From the NCBI GenBank assembly GCA_025463135.1, contig JAOAPY010000010.1, forward strand, positions 62,001-126,000: a DNA stretch of 64,000 nt, read 5' to 3'. A program made the translations under genes and the position numbers. The stretch comes from Acidobacteriota bacterium (GTDB lineage: Bacteria > Acidobacteriota > Blastocatellia > Pyrinomonadales > Pyrinomonadaceae). How positions within the stretch are numbered: the first letter of the stretch is position 1; each line of letters opens with the position of its first letter. Shown here in pieces: positions 7,328 through 16,733 of the stretch. A model generated the notes under the pieces. That model did no database searches, had not been told where the DNA came from, and was given only the letters and a program-made list of their open reading frames with translations.

Positions 7328-8050
7328 ATGTTTGGAATTAAGAGTCGTCACACACTGCCCTTTGGCGACATCCACGTCGACGACGACCAGGATATTCAGA
7401 TTCACCGGCCACAGGAGGCGGCCCGGGGCAACCTCTGGGCTGAGGGTCGATTGCTTTTGCGCGACCTGGTGTTTGCCCTGATGCTCGCTGCCTTGATGGT
7501 GGTATTTGTGGTGCAACCCGTAAAGGTCGAAGGCACTTCCATGCTGCCGCGACTGCACGATGGCGAACGTATCTTCGTCAATAAACTGGTTTACTATGAC
7601 GAGTACCGCTGGGCCCCCAAGATCGACCGCGGCGACATCGTTGTATTCTGGTTTCCTGACGACCCTTCAAAGAGTTATATCAAACGTGTAATCGGTCTCC
7701 CCGGCGACACAGTCGAGGTTCATGATGGCCTGGTCAGGGTAAACGGCAAGGACCTGCAGGAGACTTATCTGGATCCTCGGCTTAACGTGTCACATCGTAC
7801 GCAGCCGCCGGTTTTCGTAAAGCCCAGCTACTATTTCGTGATGGGCGACAACCGTGACAATTCCAGCGACTCTCGAATCTGGGGTCTGGTTCCCAAAAAG
7901 TACGTGTACGGAAAAGCATTGCTGCGCTATTGGCCATTGAATAATGCCAGCGTGATTCACCATGAAAGTGTTTCCCCCAGCGTGCCGCCACCCCCATCAG
8001 GTTATAACCCTGAATTTCGCGATGCGCCGGGCAGCGACTTCGATCGCTAG
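7328..8050 (+). CDS. lepB: signal peptidase I
   Basis: The 240-residue protein has one membrane segment (about 43-63), then the catalytic serine in EGTSMLP (Ser71), the general-base lysine in YIKRVIGLPGD (Lys119) and the conserved GDNRDNSSDSR box. It cleaves signal peptides from exported proteins on the outer face of the inner membrane. The N-terminus before the membrane segment is about 40 residues and carries an Asp-rich stretch, longer than in minimal enzymes. It is followed closely by the Yip1-TPR gene on the same strand. Confidence 0.96.
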   Translation: MFGIKSRHTLPFGDIHVDDDQDIQIHRPQEAARGNLWAEGRLLLRDLVFALMLAALMVVFVVQPVKVEGTSMLPRLHDGERIFVNKLVYYDEYRWAPKIDRGDIVVFWFPDDPSKSYIKRVIGLPGDTVEVHDGLVRVNGKDLQETYLDPRLNVSHRTQPPVFVKPSYYFVMGDNRDNSSDSRIWGLVPKKYVYGKALLRYWPLNNASVIHHESVSPSVPPPPSGYNPEFRDAPGSDFDR

Positions 8051-8124
8051 CAGAGATTTCAAAGACAGGAATTTGAAATCCTGGATCGGCGAACCCTAAC
8101 GCCCTGGAAAGTTTGACGGTTACG

Positions 8125-9435
8125 ATGCTTGATTGGTTACGGCTGCTGTCAATGATCTTTTACGCGCCGTTACGTGGTATGCGCGCAGTGCGTGATCGTG
8201 CGTCGCTCGCCCCCGCGGTCTTTACCGCCATCCTTTCTCAGTTCCTCTACGTAATCCTTACCCAGCTACTCGCCGGCAACAGAGGCATCGTGGCCAATGT
8301 CGGCGTCGTTGCTCTGGTGCTTTTCCAATCAGGTCTGGTGCTGGTGCCCGTGGCGCTGTTCCTTGTACCGCTGCTTACTCTGGTGGTCAACCTTTTCGAT
8401 CGCCGAGGCAGTTTCGGTGTAGTTCTCACGCAGGAATATGCGCCGGCCGCTTCTGTAGTTTTCTACGTGCTGACCGCCGTGAATTTGGGTGTGATCCTGA
8501 TTGCAGTATTTTTTCACTTCTCAGGTATCCAGGCAGCGCACGTGGCGAACACAATTCAGACTGCTCCCCAGGTCCGGGCTATGTTCTCGTTTGGTCCCGA
8601 GGCGGACGCACAGTTGGCACAACAACTGAGTGATCCTCGGGTCATCGCCGAAAATCTTTTTCGCATGGTCAAGCTGGGATTGCTGGGCATCGGCCTGGTG
8701 CTGGGAACGCGAGAAGTGTTCCGCGTCTCCGCGGTGCGGGCTTTGGCCATTACCGTGATCTCAGCCATCGGGATGTTTCCGATTCTGCTTGTCTGGGGAC
8801 TGCTTTTTTCCAGAGTCCTCGGCTCGCCGTTCCTGCTGCTGATGTTGTTTCTTTTTCTGCGCGGTTACGTTACCGATATTCTCAAGACGCAAAGGTCCAA
8901 GGCATCTTTCAGACGCAACCTCGAGGCCGCCACGCTGAATCCGGCGGACGCCTCGGCGCATTACAACATTGGCTTGATTCATCAACAGCGTGGTGAGTTG
9001 GATGCGGCGCGCGAACGTTTCGAGCGGGCGATACAGATCGATGAGGAAGAGGTTGATTCCTATTATCAACTGGGGCGCATCGCGCGCCAGCAAAAACGCT
9101 GGGCTGATGCCATCAAGAATTTCGAACAGGTGGTGGCGCGTGATCCGGCACATTCACAGCATGAGATCTGGCGCGAAGTGGGAGCCACCTATATCGCTGC
9201 CGAACAATTTGAAGATGCGCGCGGCGTGCTGGAACGCTTTCTCGAGCGACGTGAATCTGATCCGGAAGGGCTGTATTTGATGGGTCGCGCAGAAGCGGGT
9301 CTCGGGCATAAACGCGAAGCCACCAGCATGATGGAAGCATGCATCAACGCCGTCAAAACTTCGCCTGCGTATAAGTATCGCCTGGAAAAACGCTGGCTTA
9401 ATGAAGCGCAGCAGTTCTTGCGATCGCAGGTCTAA
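8125..9435 (+). CDS. Yip1-like membrane domain with C-terminal TPR repeats
   Basis: The N-terminal ~250 residues contain five or six hydrophobic segments in a Yip1-like arrangement (LDWLRLLSMIFYAPLRGMR at the start). The C-terminal ~160 residues are tetratricopeptide repeats (ASAHYNIGLIHQQRGELDAA; DSYYQLGRIARQQKRWADAI). The protein probably sits in the inner membrane with TPRs as a protein-binding platform in the cytoplasm. The ATG at 8125 is used; a TTG at 8113 is also in frame. Its position 74 bases behind lepB suggests co-transcription, but a role in secretion is only inference. Confidence 0.8.
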   Translation: MLDWLRLLSMIFYAPLRGMRAVRDRASLAPAVFTAILSQFLYVILTQLLAGNRGIVANVGVVALVLFQSGLVLVPVALFLVPLLTLVVNLFDRRGSFGVVLTQEYAPAASVVFYVLTAVNLGVILIAVFFHFSGIQAAHVANTIQTAPQVRAMFSFGPEADAQLAQQLSDPRVIAENLFRMVKLGLLGIGLVLGTREVFRVSAVRALAITVISAIGMFPILLVWGLLFSRVLGSPFLLLMLFLFLRGYVTDILKTQRSKASFRRNLEAATLNPADASAHYNIGLIHQQRGELDAARERFERAIQIDEEEVDSYYQLGRIARQQKRWADAIKNFEQVVARDPAHSQHEIWREVGATYIAAEQFEDARGVLERFLERRESDPEGLYLMGRAEAGLGHKREATSMMEACINAVKTSPAYKYRLEKRWLNEAQQFLRSQV

Positions 9436-9439
9436 GAAT

Positions 9440-9545
9440 TACAGTTTCCGGTTCAAGGTTTCAAGAATAGAAGTCTCAGGTTCCAGGGTTCAGCTTTCAA
9501 TTCGGCGATAGTGGATCTGAAACCTGAAATTTTGAAACCTGAAAC
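9440..9545. repeat. GGTTTCAA/TTGAAACC word repeats upstream of carA
   Basis: The gap holds ggttcaaggtttcaag on the left and gaaacctgaaattttgaaac on the right, forming an imperfect inverted repeat that ends 12 bases before the carA start codon. Confidence 0.6.
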
Positions 9546-9556
9546 ACCCAGAAGAA

Positions 9557-10672
9557 ATGTCCTTCAGAAACTCAAAGCCCGCCATACTGGCCCTCGAAGA
9601 CGGCCGAACTTTTCGTGGCCGTTCGTGGGCTGCTGAAACCGAAGCCTGCGGCGAGATGGTTTTCAATACTTCCATGACCGGCTATCAGGAAGTCCTTACC
9701 GATCCTTCCTACGCGGGCCAAATTGTTTGTATGACCTATCCGCTAATCGGGAACTATGGTGTGAACAGTGCGGATGCGGAATCAGCGCGTCCCTGGGTGG
9801 AAGGGTTTGTGGTGCGCGAGTCGAGCCGCGTGGCGTCAAACTGGCGTTCTGAAGAAACGTTGGCTGCGTATCTGACTCGCTGGAACATCCCCGCAATCGA
9901 AAACATCGATACCCGTGCGCTGGTTCGGCACATTCGTGATAAGGGAGCAATGCGCGCGTGTATCTCGACCATCGACACTGACGAAAACAGCGTGATTGAA
10001 AAAGCTCGACACTCGCCGTCAATGCAGAACCGCGAACTGGCGAGTGTTGTGAGCACCAAAGAACAGTACGAGATTGCCGCTGAAATTCACGAGCGCTTTC
10101 ATGTCGTCTGCTACGACTTTGGCGTCAAACGCAATTCACTGCGAGCGCTGGCGCGGGCCGGCTGTCGTGTCACCGTGGTGCCCTCCGCGACCAGTGCCGC
10201 TGAAGTGTTGGCGCTCAAGCCCGATGGGGTCTATCTCTCAAATGGTCCGGGCGATCCCGCTTCCATGACAAGCGAAGTTGAACAAGTGCGCCGGATAGCT
10301 GAGTCAGGTACGCCGACTTTTGGTATCTGCTTCGGCCATCAGTTGCTGGGACGCGCGTTCGGGGGCGAGACTTTCAAACTCGTCTTTGGCCACCGCGGTG
10401 GCAATCAACCGGTGCAGGACCTGGCCTCCGGCAGCGTCGAAATCACTTCACACAATCATGGCTTTGCCGTAGTGGCGGACAGTCTTCCCGAGGCAGTCGA
10501 AGTGACCCACATTAATCTCAACGACGCCTGCGTCGAAGGCATGCGCCACAAGACCCTGCCGATTATTTCCGTGCAATACCATCCCGAAGCCGCTCCCGGT
10601 CCGCATGATGCGGCGCATCACTTTCAACGTTTCATTAAGCTGATGGAAAGTGCGGGCAGCACCGAGCAGTGA
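9557..10672 (+). CDS. carA: carbamoyl-phosphate synthase, small (glutaminase) subunit
   Basis: The N-terminal domain has the small-subunit signature ([17 protein letters not shown] and [15 protein letters not shown]). The C-terminal class I glutamine amidotransferase domain has nucleophile Cys258 ([11 protein letters not shown]), and His342/Glu344 (VQYHPEA). It hydrolyses glutamine and channels ammonia to the large subunit CarB for carbamoyl phosphate in pyrimidine and arginine synthesis. Length (371 residues) is normal. No carB is present in the window, so the two subunits are not encoded side by side here. Confidence 0.97.
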   Translation: MSFRNSKPAILALEDGRTFRGRSWAAETEACGEMVFNTSMTGYQEVLTDPSYAGQIVCMTYPLIGNYGVNSADAESARPWVEGFVVRESSRVASNWRSEETLAAYLTRWNIPAIENIDTRALVRHIRDKGAMRACISTIDTDENSVIEKARHSPSMQNRELASVVSTKEQYEIAAEIHERFHVVCYDFGVKRNSLRALARAGCRVTVVPSATSAAEVLALKPDGVYLSNGPGDPASMTSEVEQVRRIAESGTPTFGICFGHQLLGRAFGGETFKLVFGHRGGNQPVQDLASGSVEITSHNHGFAVVADSLPEAVEVTHINLNDACVEGMRHKTLPIISVQYHPEAAPGPHDAAHHFQRFIKLMESAGSTEQ

Positions 10673-10751
10673 GTCCGTAACCTCTCATTCTCACTCGTTC
10701 TTGACCACACGCGAGTTACTTCTAATTTAAGAATCTAGTTACCACCGGGCA

Positions 10752-10883
10752 GTCAGGAAGGGGACCTTGTCTCCGCTCAAGTTGGCAGATGTTCATCAAG
10801 ATCTAAACCTTCCACGCTGGTCAGAATTAGCAAGCTGCTTGATCGATCTGTAAGTTGAGCGGGGACAAGGTCCCCTTCCTGAC
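10752..10883. repeat. family G: long inverted repeat with 29-bp arms
   Basis: GTCAGGAAGGGGACCTTGTC at 10752 and the bases after it are matched by the complement at 10855-10883 with one mismatch over 29 bases. About 74 bp lie between the arms. It sits in the 271-bp gap between the convergent carA and coiled-coil genes, so it could also act as a bidirectional transcription stop. Confidence 0.85.
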
Positions 10884-10943
10884 CTGTCCGGTGCTCACTT
10901 GACTCTTTACTTTGGGAGTTGGGGATTCGAAGACTATGCAAAC

Positions 10944-11450
10944 TTAGGAGCGCGACGATGTCCGTCTCGGTCTTACTCGTCGCGTTCGACGACGGGTGGT
11001 CCGCGGCCTGGTCGTGGTTGTGTTTTCAACACTCGCGGCGTTTGGTCCTTTGTTACTCGCACCCGCATCATTAGGCCGCGCACTCTGTTGATAGGCGGCA
11101 GCGTCGGCCTCAGCGATCGCGGTTTCCAAACGACGCTGGCTAACTGCCAATTGGTCGAGTTGCGCGGTCACACCGGCTCTTTCACTCTCGAGTTGTTTCC
11201 TGCGCATTTCACGCAACTCTTCAGGATGCGTGCTGCCAACCCCTGCAAGACTATTGGCAATATTCTCCGGCTTCAATGCTTCTTCAAGCTGGGCGAGGCG
11301 CATTTGTTTGTCGGCCTGCTGAGTCTGCACTTCAGCCAATTGAGCGCGTAGGGCCGCAGCACGATCCTGAGCACTCGACTGCGCTTGCGCGCCCGCTACG
11401 AGCCCAACAACCAAAAGAACGGCTGAGAAAATCTTTGTTAAATATTGCAT
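10944..11450 (-). CDS. secreted coiled-coil protein with basic C-terminus, function unknown
   Basis: The product has a signal peptide (MQYLTKIFSAVLLVVGLVAG, cleavage after AQA), a Gln/Glu/Ala-rich coiled-coil region (about 28-120) and a C-terminal tail very rich in Arg and Thr (TTRPRTTRRRTRRVRPRR). I do not recognise a family. The design suggests a periplasmic or surface-bound structural protein; the basic tail could bind acidic polymers, but that is inference. It reads alone, upstream of nothing on its strand. Confidence 0.7.
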   Translation of the reverse strand: MQYLTKIFSAVLLVVGLVAGAQAQSSAQDRAAALRAQLAEVQTQQADKQMRLAQLEEALKPENIANSLAGVGSTHPEELREMRRKQLESERAGVTAQLDQLAVSQRRLETAIAEADAAAYQQSARPNDAGASNKGPNAASVENTTTTRPRTTRRRTRRVRPRRTSSRS

Positions 11451-11601
11451 GCCGCTATTCTATAACGAACTCGAACGAACCAGACGGACGGCAACGAAAA
11501 CTCAACAGAAACGAATCAATTGAAACGACATTGAATTCACGGGGCAATGCAGCCGCAAGATCCGGGCGCGGATGCTCGCCAAATTTAGAGTTTGCTTCTT
11601 T

Positions 11602-12972
11602 CTATTCTTCGGCGGGCAGGGTTAGCTCGCCCGTCGTGAGATCCGGACGGTCGCGGGCCATTTCTGCTGGGGTCGTGTTGGAAGTCGGATGGTGATGAAT
11701 CGCTGCCGGCGGAGTTTCCGGAACAATTACTTGAAGAGCTGGCTGATTACTCTCCGGTACAAGCGGAACGGTGATTATTGCCGGATATGCCGCGACCGAA
11801 TCTTCTGGCATTGCCGGTTCCAGTTCCAATAGATCGGCCAGTCCTTCGCTGCCGCGATGTTCCATCCAGTGTCGATAGCTGACGGTAACCACCGCGACGA
11901 TTGGTATCGCGAGAAAGACTCCAGCGACACCCGCCAACTTTTCTCCGCAAAGGATCGCCAGGATGATCGCCAGCGGATGCAGGTGAATGCCATGACCGAT
12001 GAGTCGCGGATAGACAATGTAATCCTGAACAATGCGCAACACGCCGAGAAACAGGATCACGATCAATGCCGAACTTAGTCCCGAGTGAAAGACTGCGATC
12101 AATACCGCGATGATCGCTATCAGCACCGGCCCAATCATCGGTACAAACTCAAACAACCCCGCGATCATTCCCAGCACCAGCGGGCTGGGCAGCCCAAGGA
12201 CGGCGAACCCTCCCGCGCACAGGGCGCCGATGAAAAGCGAAGCAGTCAATTGCGCGCGAATGTAGGCAGCGAGCGTGCTGTTGACGTCCTGAAAAAATTC
12301 GTCACCGCGCCAACGCCACCGCCCGCGGGGCAGCATTTGCAGAGCAGACCGGCGAAAACTGTCGGCATCCTTGAGCAGAAAAAAACTGAGAATGGGAATG
12401 AGCACCAGCCAGGGGATAAAAACCACCCAGCCGGCGATACTGGTCAAGACAAAGGTGGCGCTGGCGCCAATGCTCTCGAGAACGAAGGGCACCGCTTTGT
12501 TGATGGCATCGACAATGGCGCCGGGCATGCGCCGTTGGGTTAGATACTCATTAAATTGCTGGGTCTTGCTACTAATCAGTTTGCCGTAGCTTTGTGCCTG
12601 TTCGGAAAACTGTGGGAACTGGTTGACCAGTTGGGGCACTACAAAATAGATGATGAGAAGTATCCCCGCAAAGATCAGAAAATAGGCAATCGCAATCGCG
12701 GCTGCGCGCGGCATCACGATGCGGCGTTGGCCAAGGCTGAGTGGGCGGCGCAATACCTCAACCAGCGGTGAGACCAGATAGGCAAAGAATATCGAAAGAA
12801 CGATCAGCAGAATTACTGTCGTAAGTTTTAGCAGGATCCAAAGAGTGGCAACGACGGCGAGGGTAATGAAGATCACTCGCAGGATGGCCCGGACCGGCGG
12901 CCACGAAGCTTCTATAAGGGTCGGCTGCGGGATGACGACTGCCTCTTTGGGTTCTTCAGTTTGTTTGCCCAC
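11602..12972 (-). CDS. AI-2E family (DUF20) membrane transporter
   Basis: The 456-residue protein has about seven to eight membrane segments and the family pattern: a long first loop (VVPQLVNQFPQFSEQAQSYG), FIPWLVLIPILSFFLLKD and the terminal LAIPIVAVVTV. AI-2E family members export or transport small molecules or ions; the name comes from TqsA and does not prove autoinducer transport. A C-terminal extension of about 80 polar residues follows the last helix. The GTG start overlaps the TAG stop of the upstream PilZ gene by one base (TAGTG), so translation is probably coupled. Confidence 0.88.
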   Translation of the reverse strand: MGKQTEEPKEAVVIPQPTLIEASWPPVRAILRVIFITLAVVATLWILLKLTTVILLIVLSIFFAYLVSPLVEVLRRPLSLGQRRIVMPRAAAIAIAYFLIFAGILLIIYFVVPQLVNQFPQFSEQAQSYGKLISSKTQQFNEYLTQRRMPGAIVDAINKAVPFVLESIGASATFVLTSIAGWVVFIPWLVLIPILSFFLLKDADSFRRSALQMLPRGRWRWRGDEFFQDVNSTLAAYIRAQLTASLFIGALCAGGFAVLGLPSPLVLGMIAGLFEFVPMIGPVLIAIIAVLIAVFHSGLSSALIVILFLGVLRIVQDYIVYPRLIGHGIHLHPLAIILAILCGEKLAGVAGVFLAIPIVAVVTVSYRHWMEHRGSEGLADLLELEPAMPEDSVAAYPAIITVPLVPESNQPALQVIVPETPPAAIHHHPTSNTTPAEMARDRPDLTTGELTLPAEE

Positions 12973-13346
12973 TAAGTGCCTGTGTAACGATGCAAGCGAT
13001 CGATTACGCCGCCGACCGCCACCCGCTCAGATGGGCTCAAGTCTTGAAACTCTACCCCGAACGTGTCGGGAGTAGCGTGGTGCACAACTTCTCCCAATAG
13101 CGAAAATGCGTCTTCGCGATCGACCAGTAATAGATTCAGGCGATCGCCGACTCTCACATTCGGACAAGCGGGCAGGTTCCGAACTCGAACTCCGCCTACG
13201 CTGATGTCGTCCGGCTCGCCCAAACCAATTGATTCCTGCAGACTGGCATCATCAATAGCGAGGGTTAGACCGGAACCGACGAAGTAACGAGGATACTTGC
13301 GTCTTTCTTGCCAGGACGCGCTGTTTTCAACATGAGAAATGGACAT
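12972..13346 (-). CDS. PilZ-domain protein
   Basis: The 124-residue protein shows the cyclic di-GMP-binding PilZ motifs: an Arg-rich N-terminal switch (QERRKYPRYFVG) and DDISVGGVRVRN fitting the (D/N)xSxxG motif. It is a single-domain PilZ, so it probably acts by binding another protein after cyclic di-GMP binding. Its stop overlaps the start of the AI-2E-type transporter, suggesting that the two work together. A second PilZ-like gene lies 32 bases upstream. Confidence 0.87.
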   Translation of the reverse strand: MSISHVENSASWQERRKYPRYFVGSGLTLAIDDASLQESIGLGEPDDISVGGVRVRNLPACPNVRVGDRLNLLLVDREDAFSLLGEVVHHATPDTFGVEFQDLSPSERVAVGGVIDRLHRYTGT

Positions 13347-13378
13347 TCGCAGTACCTCTGATCGGGGGTTTGGGATTG

Positions 13379-13789
13379 CTACTCATCATCCTCGTCCTCT
13401 TCGCCTTCTTCACCCTCCAGGGGTGGTGGAGCGCTAACGCGCGGGGCGGCTGGTTCCCAGATTAACCCCTTCCATTCATCTGACTGATCGAGCAGTTGCA
13501 GTGCCGCCAAAGGGTATCCGGGATTGCGTTCGATACGCAGTACCTCCGTCACAACCATCAATGCTTTGCCATCGGGATCATGGACCTCGAGACTGACTCT
13601 ACCACCGACCTGTGGTAAGCGGCGCGGCAGGTGGACCAGAGTGCCTTCAGGGCCAATGTTCTCCGTGGTGCCTTCAGTGACGATATGGGTGCCGTCAGTT
13701 TCATCCCATTCGGCGCGTACTTCCAATGCGGCCAGATAGCGCGGCCCGGAACGATAATCAACTTCGACTTGGCTGGCCATAGATGTCAA
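13379..13789 (-). CDS. PilZ-like domain protein with acidic tail
   Basis: The protein resembles a PilZ beta-barrel (YRSGPRYLAALEVRAEW; TENIGPEGTLVHLP), but the motifs are weaker than in its neighbour: the Arg pair is RSGPR, and the second motif is ENIGPEG with Gly in the place of Ser. It may bind cyclic di-GMP poorly or not at all. The C-terminus is strongly acidic (EGEEGEEDEDDE). The start could be Met4 at 13780. It is the first gene of a three-gene unit with the PilZ and transporter genes. Confidence 0.72.
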   Translation of the reverse strand: MTSMASQVEVDYRSGPRYLAALEVRAEWDETDGTHIVTEGTTENIGPEGTLVHLPRRLPQVGGRVSLEVHDPDGKALMVVTEVLRIERNPGYPLAALQLLDQSDEWKGLIWEPAAPRVSAPPPLEGEEGEEDEDDE

Positions 13790-13923
13790 CTCCTTGTCTT
13801 ACCCCATTTACCGCGGTCGCGACTCTGAGTCTTAGCCTACTGAAGGGAACTGCTAAAACAGCGGAGCAGTTTATAACTTTTTAGGCAAAGAGGGCAGCAA
13901 ATTCTGGGGGGATAGTAACAGAG

Positions 13924-14020
13924 GAAAGATAATCCGCAGATTGCGCAGATTTCGCAGACGAGAGGTAGAACCATGCTCGGCCTCGCAGAAGATCGGCGTA
14001 ATCTGGACTCTGCGGATAAC
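13924..14020. repeat. CGCAGATT-word inverted repeat downstream of acs
   Basis: The stretch begins taatccgcagattgcgcag and ends with a near complement (taatctggactctgcggat). It starts two bases after the acs stop codon on the minus strand and could act as a hairpin terminator. Confidence 0.65.
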
Positions 14021-14021
14021 T

Positions 14022-15977
14022 TCACTCCTCTTCTGTTCTTAGTTTTTCGAGGACGGAAAAGTCTTCCAGAGTCGTGACGTCGCCGGCGACGCCGCCGCTG
14101 GTGGCAATCTCTCGCAGCAGGCGGCGCATGATCTTTCCCGATCTGGTTTTGGGTAAGGCGTCTGAAAAGCGAATCTCGTCAGGCCGGGCCAGCGCGCCAA
14201 TCTCTTTGGTAACGTGCGCGCGCAACTCATCCTTCAACTGATCTGAACCTTTATGCGATCCTTCGAGCGTTACAAAGGCGATGATCGCCGAGCCCTTCAG
14301 TTCATCAGGCCGCGCCACCACGGCCGCTTCGGCAACTGCTTCGTGCGAAACCAGGGCGCTTTCAACTTCCGCGGTACCCAAACGGTGGCCGCTGACGTTA
14401 ATCACGTCATCAATCCGGCCCATGATCCAGAAATAGCCGTCCTGATCGCGTCGCGCTCCGTCACCCGCAAAGTACACGCCTTCGATTTGCGACCAGTACT
14501 GTTCGCGATACCGCGCGTCATCTCCCCAAATAGTTCTGAGCATCGAAGGCCAGGGGCGAGTGATGACCAGATAGCCCCCTTCATTCGCACCCACCGGCTT
14601 ACCGTCACGAGTCATGACATCCGCCTCGATCCCGGGAAAGGGTTTGGTAGCGGAACCTGGTTTCGTTGCGGTGGCGCCCGGCAGAGGCGTAATCATGATC
14701 GCGCCGGTTTCGGTTTGCCACCACGTATCGACAATGGGACAACGGCCCTTGCCGATAATCTCGCGATACCACATCCACGCTTCGGGATTGATCGGCTCGC
14801 CGACAGTACCCAACAAACGCAGACTCGAAAGATCGTGCTTGAGCGGCCAATGCTCGCCCCACTTTATGAATGCCCGAATGGCGGTCGGCGCCGTGTAGAG
14901 AATGTTGACGCGATGACGCTCGATGATGCTCCAGAAACGATCAGGCTCGGGATGATTCGGCGCGCCCTCGTACATCAACACGGTCGCTCCGTTTGAGAGC
15001 GGACCATAGACGACGTAGCTGTGGCCGGTCACCCAGCCGATGTCCGCGGTGCACCAGTAGAGGTCTTCGTCCTTCAGATCGAAAACCCATTTCGTCGTCA
15101 GATGCGCCTGCAAAAGATAGCCGGCCGTTGTGTGCAATATGCCTTTCGGTTTTCCCGTGGTGCCCGAGGTGTAAAGAATGTAGAGCGGGTGTTCGCTTTC
15201 CAGCGCTTCCGCGGGACAGTCGGCGTTAACCGTTTCGATTAGCTCGTGCCACCAATAGTCACGGCCCGCCTGCATATGAATCGGCACCGCCGTGCGCCTA
15301 ACCACGATACAGGTTTCAACGGATGGTGTTTCCCGCAAGGCTTCGTCAACCGCGCCTTTCAGTTTTACTTCTTTGCCGCGGCGCCAGCCGCCATCGGCGG
15401 TGACCACGAGTTTGCAACTCGCGTCGTTGATGCGGTCGATTAATGCGGTGCTGGAAAAGCCGCCGAAGATTACTGAGTGCGTGGCGCCGATCCGGGCGCA
15501 GGCGAGCATTGAAATCGCCAGCTCAGGAATCAGCGGCAAATAGAGGGCTACGCGATCTCCCTTGCCGACTCCGGCGCGCTTCAGGACATTCGCAAACTTG
15601 CAGACTTCGGTATGCAGTTGTTGATAAGTGAGTGTCCGCTGATCGCCGGGCTCGCCTTCCCAGATCAGCGCGGCTTTGTTGCGGCGCCAGGTCGACAAGT
15701 GACGGTCGAGGCAGTTGTCGGAAATATTCAACTCTCCGCCAACAAACCACTGCGCGTGTGGCGGTTCCCACTGCAACACCTTGTCCCATTTCTTGAACCA
15801 ATGAAGTTCCTCAGCCATGCGGGCCCAAAACTTTTCGGGATCGGCGGTAGCTTCCGCGCGCAGCCCTTCCAGTTCTTCGGCTGATGTCACGTGCGCCTGA
15901 GCAGCAAAAGATGCGGGGGGCGGAAAGATACGTTCTTCATGTTGAAGGGATTCGATGTTGGTTGTACCTGTGGACAT
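14022..15977 (-). CDS. acs: acetyl-coenzyme A synthetase
   Basis: The product has the adenylate-forming motif [11 protein letters not shown], the acetate-pocket region [18 protein letters not shown] and the C-terminal catalytic lysine motif TRSGKIMRR, which is the target of regulatory acetylation in characterised Acs. It converts acetate, ATP and CoA to acetyl-CoA, AMP and pyrophosphate. With the ATG at 15975-15977 the protein is 651 residues, the usual length; a GTG at 16016 would add 13 residues with no homology. Several hundred bases of repeat DNA lie upstream. Confidence 0.96.
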   Translation of the reverse strand: MSTGTTNIESLQHEERIFPPPASFAAQAHVTSAEELEGLRAEATADPEKFWARMAEELHWFKKWDKVLQWEPPHAQWFVGGELNISDNCLDRHLSTWRRNKAALIWEGEPGDQRTLTYQQLHTEVCKFANVLKRAGVGKGDRVALYLPLIPELAISMLACARIGATHSVIFGGFSSTALIDRINDASCKLVVTADGGWRRGKEVKLKGAVDEALRETPSVETCIVVRRTAVPIHMQAGRDYWWHELIETVNADCPAEALESEHPLYILYTSGTTGKPKGILHTTAGYLLQAHLTTKWVFDLKDEDLYWCTADIGWVTGHSYVVYGPLSNGATVLMYEGAPNHPEPDRFWSIIERHRVNILYTAPTAIRAFIKWGEHWPLKHDLSSLRLLGTVGEPINPEAWMWYREIIGKGRCPIVDTWWQTETGAIMITPLPGATATKPGSATKPFPGIEADVMTRDGKPVGANEGGYLVITRPWPSMLRTIWGDDARYREQYWSQIEGVYFAGDGARRDQDGYFWIMGRIDDVINVSGHRLGTAEVESALVSHEAVAEAAVVARPDELKGSAIIAFVTLEGSHKGSDQLKDELRAHVTKEIGALARPDEIRFSDALPKTRSGKIMRRLLREIATSGGVAGDVTTLEDFSVLEKLRTEEE

Positions 15978-16020
15978 AACCCTTGATTGTCTCCGCGATG
16001 ACTGGTCTGGCTGCACTTAT

Positions 16021-16132
16021 CGACTCTGGGACCGCATGCATCCTGCGTGTTGCAGTTTCGTTAATAGCTCTTGCACGGCAGAGGGAATCTGAAGCAACTT
16101 CAGCACGCTGGATGCGCGGTCCCAGGAGTCGA
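16021..16132. repeat. family C: inverted repeat, GGGACCGCATGCATCC type
   Basis: Arms CGACTCtGGGACCGC and GCGGTCCCaGGAGTCG close a 112-bp element whose inner parts (GCATCCTGCGTG and CAGCACGCTGGATGC) also pair. Related to 1861-1883 and 19705-19801. Confidence 0.8.
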
Positions 16133-16280
16133 ATTTAGGTGCGTATCATACATCAATCGAAGCCTGGCAACCGGACAGACCAACGACGTCTAATCGCGAA
16201 CGATCGGTTCCTCTCTTCCACACTCGAAGGCGTTTCACGCAAGCCTGAGATGCTATCTGGGCAATAACTGATTAGTTCTT

Positions 16281-16444
16281 CATCTCATTCTCACCCGGTT
16301 TCAACCGGGTGACCAGCTCTTATCCCATTTCTCAAAACCGTTTCAACGGTTTACCTTCACTTCGCCCCCGAGAAATGTTGAAACGGTTCGAATTCCAATA
16401 AGTGCCTTAATCACCCGGTTGAAACCGGGGTGAGAATGAGATGA
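16281..16444. repeat. family B: 164-bp nested inverted repeat
   Basis: Same length, ends (CATCTCATTCTCACCCGG and GTGAGAATGAGATGA) and inner AACCGTTTCAACGGTTT hairpin as the copy at 5247-5410. Apart from this and family C, the gap from 15978 to 16546 shows no gene. Confidence 0.85.
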
Positions 16445-16546
16445 AGCCTGCTTTAAGAACCACTTGCGCCTGCCCCGTTCGTCGGCGTATTTTCATTACC
16501 AGGATTCTGAAGCTGTTTTCTAATAGTTTGAATCCGCAAGAACAAC

Positions 16547-16733
16547 ATGAAGGAGTATTACGTCCTGCTTGAGTTGGAGAATTGGTGCCTCGATAGAGGA
16601 GGTCAAATCTGCGCGCAGGGAGTTGCTGCAAGTCTGGCACCCGGATCGCTTTAAGCATAAACCTGACTTGACGCAAAGAGCAGAAACGAAGTCAAAGCGC
16701 AGTAATGATGGCGCCGATAGACTGATGGAGTAA
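16547..16733 (+). pseudogene. J-domain (DnaJ-like) gene broken by a one-base frameshift
   Basis: Starting at ATG 16547 the frame reads MKEYYVLLELEN and then goes out of frame. In the next frame from 16587 it continues ASIEEVKSARRELLQVWHPD and RFKHKPDLTQRAETK up to TAA 16731-16733. Removing one T from GAATTGGTGCC (16579-16589) gives LELENGASIEEVK, a proper J-domain helix I-II junction, followed by the HPD motif that stimulates Hsp70 ATPase. The stop is followed at once, in the same frame, by the ATG of the next gene, so both may derive from one J-domain membrane protein. A sequencing error is possible. Confidence 0.75.

Noticed and set aside
10899-11351. 150-residue plus-strand protein opposite the coiled-coil gene
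   Set aside because: Antisense shadow of the secreted coiled-coil gene, which has a signal peptide and proper composition.
11602-12972. Evidence of autoinducer-2 signalling from the AI-2E-type gene
   Set aside because: The family name does not establish the substrate; no luxS or lsr gene is present in the window.
14253-14996. 247-residue plus-strand protein opposite acs
   Set aside because: Antisense open frame caused by high GC content; the acs frame has all conserved motifs.
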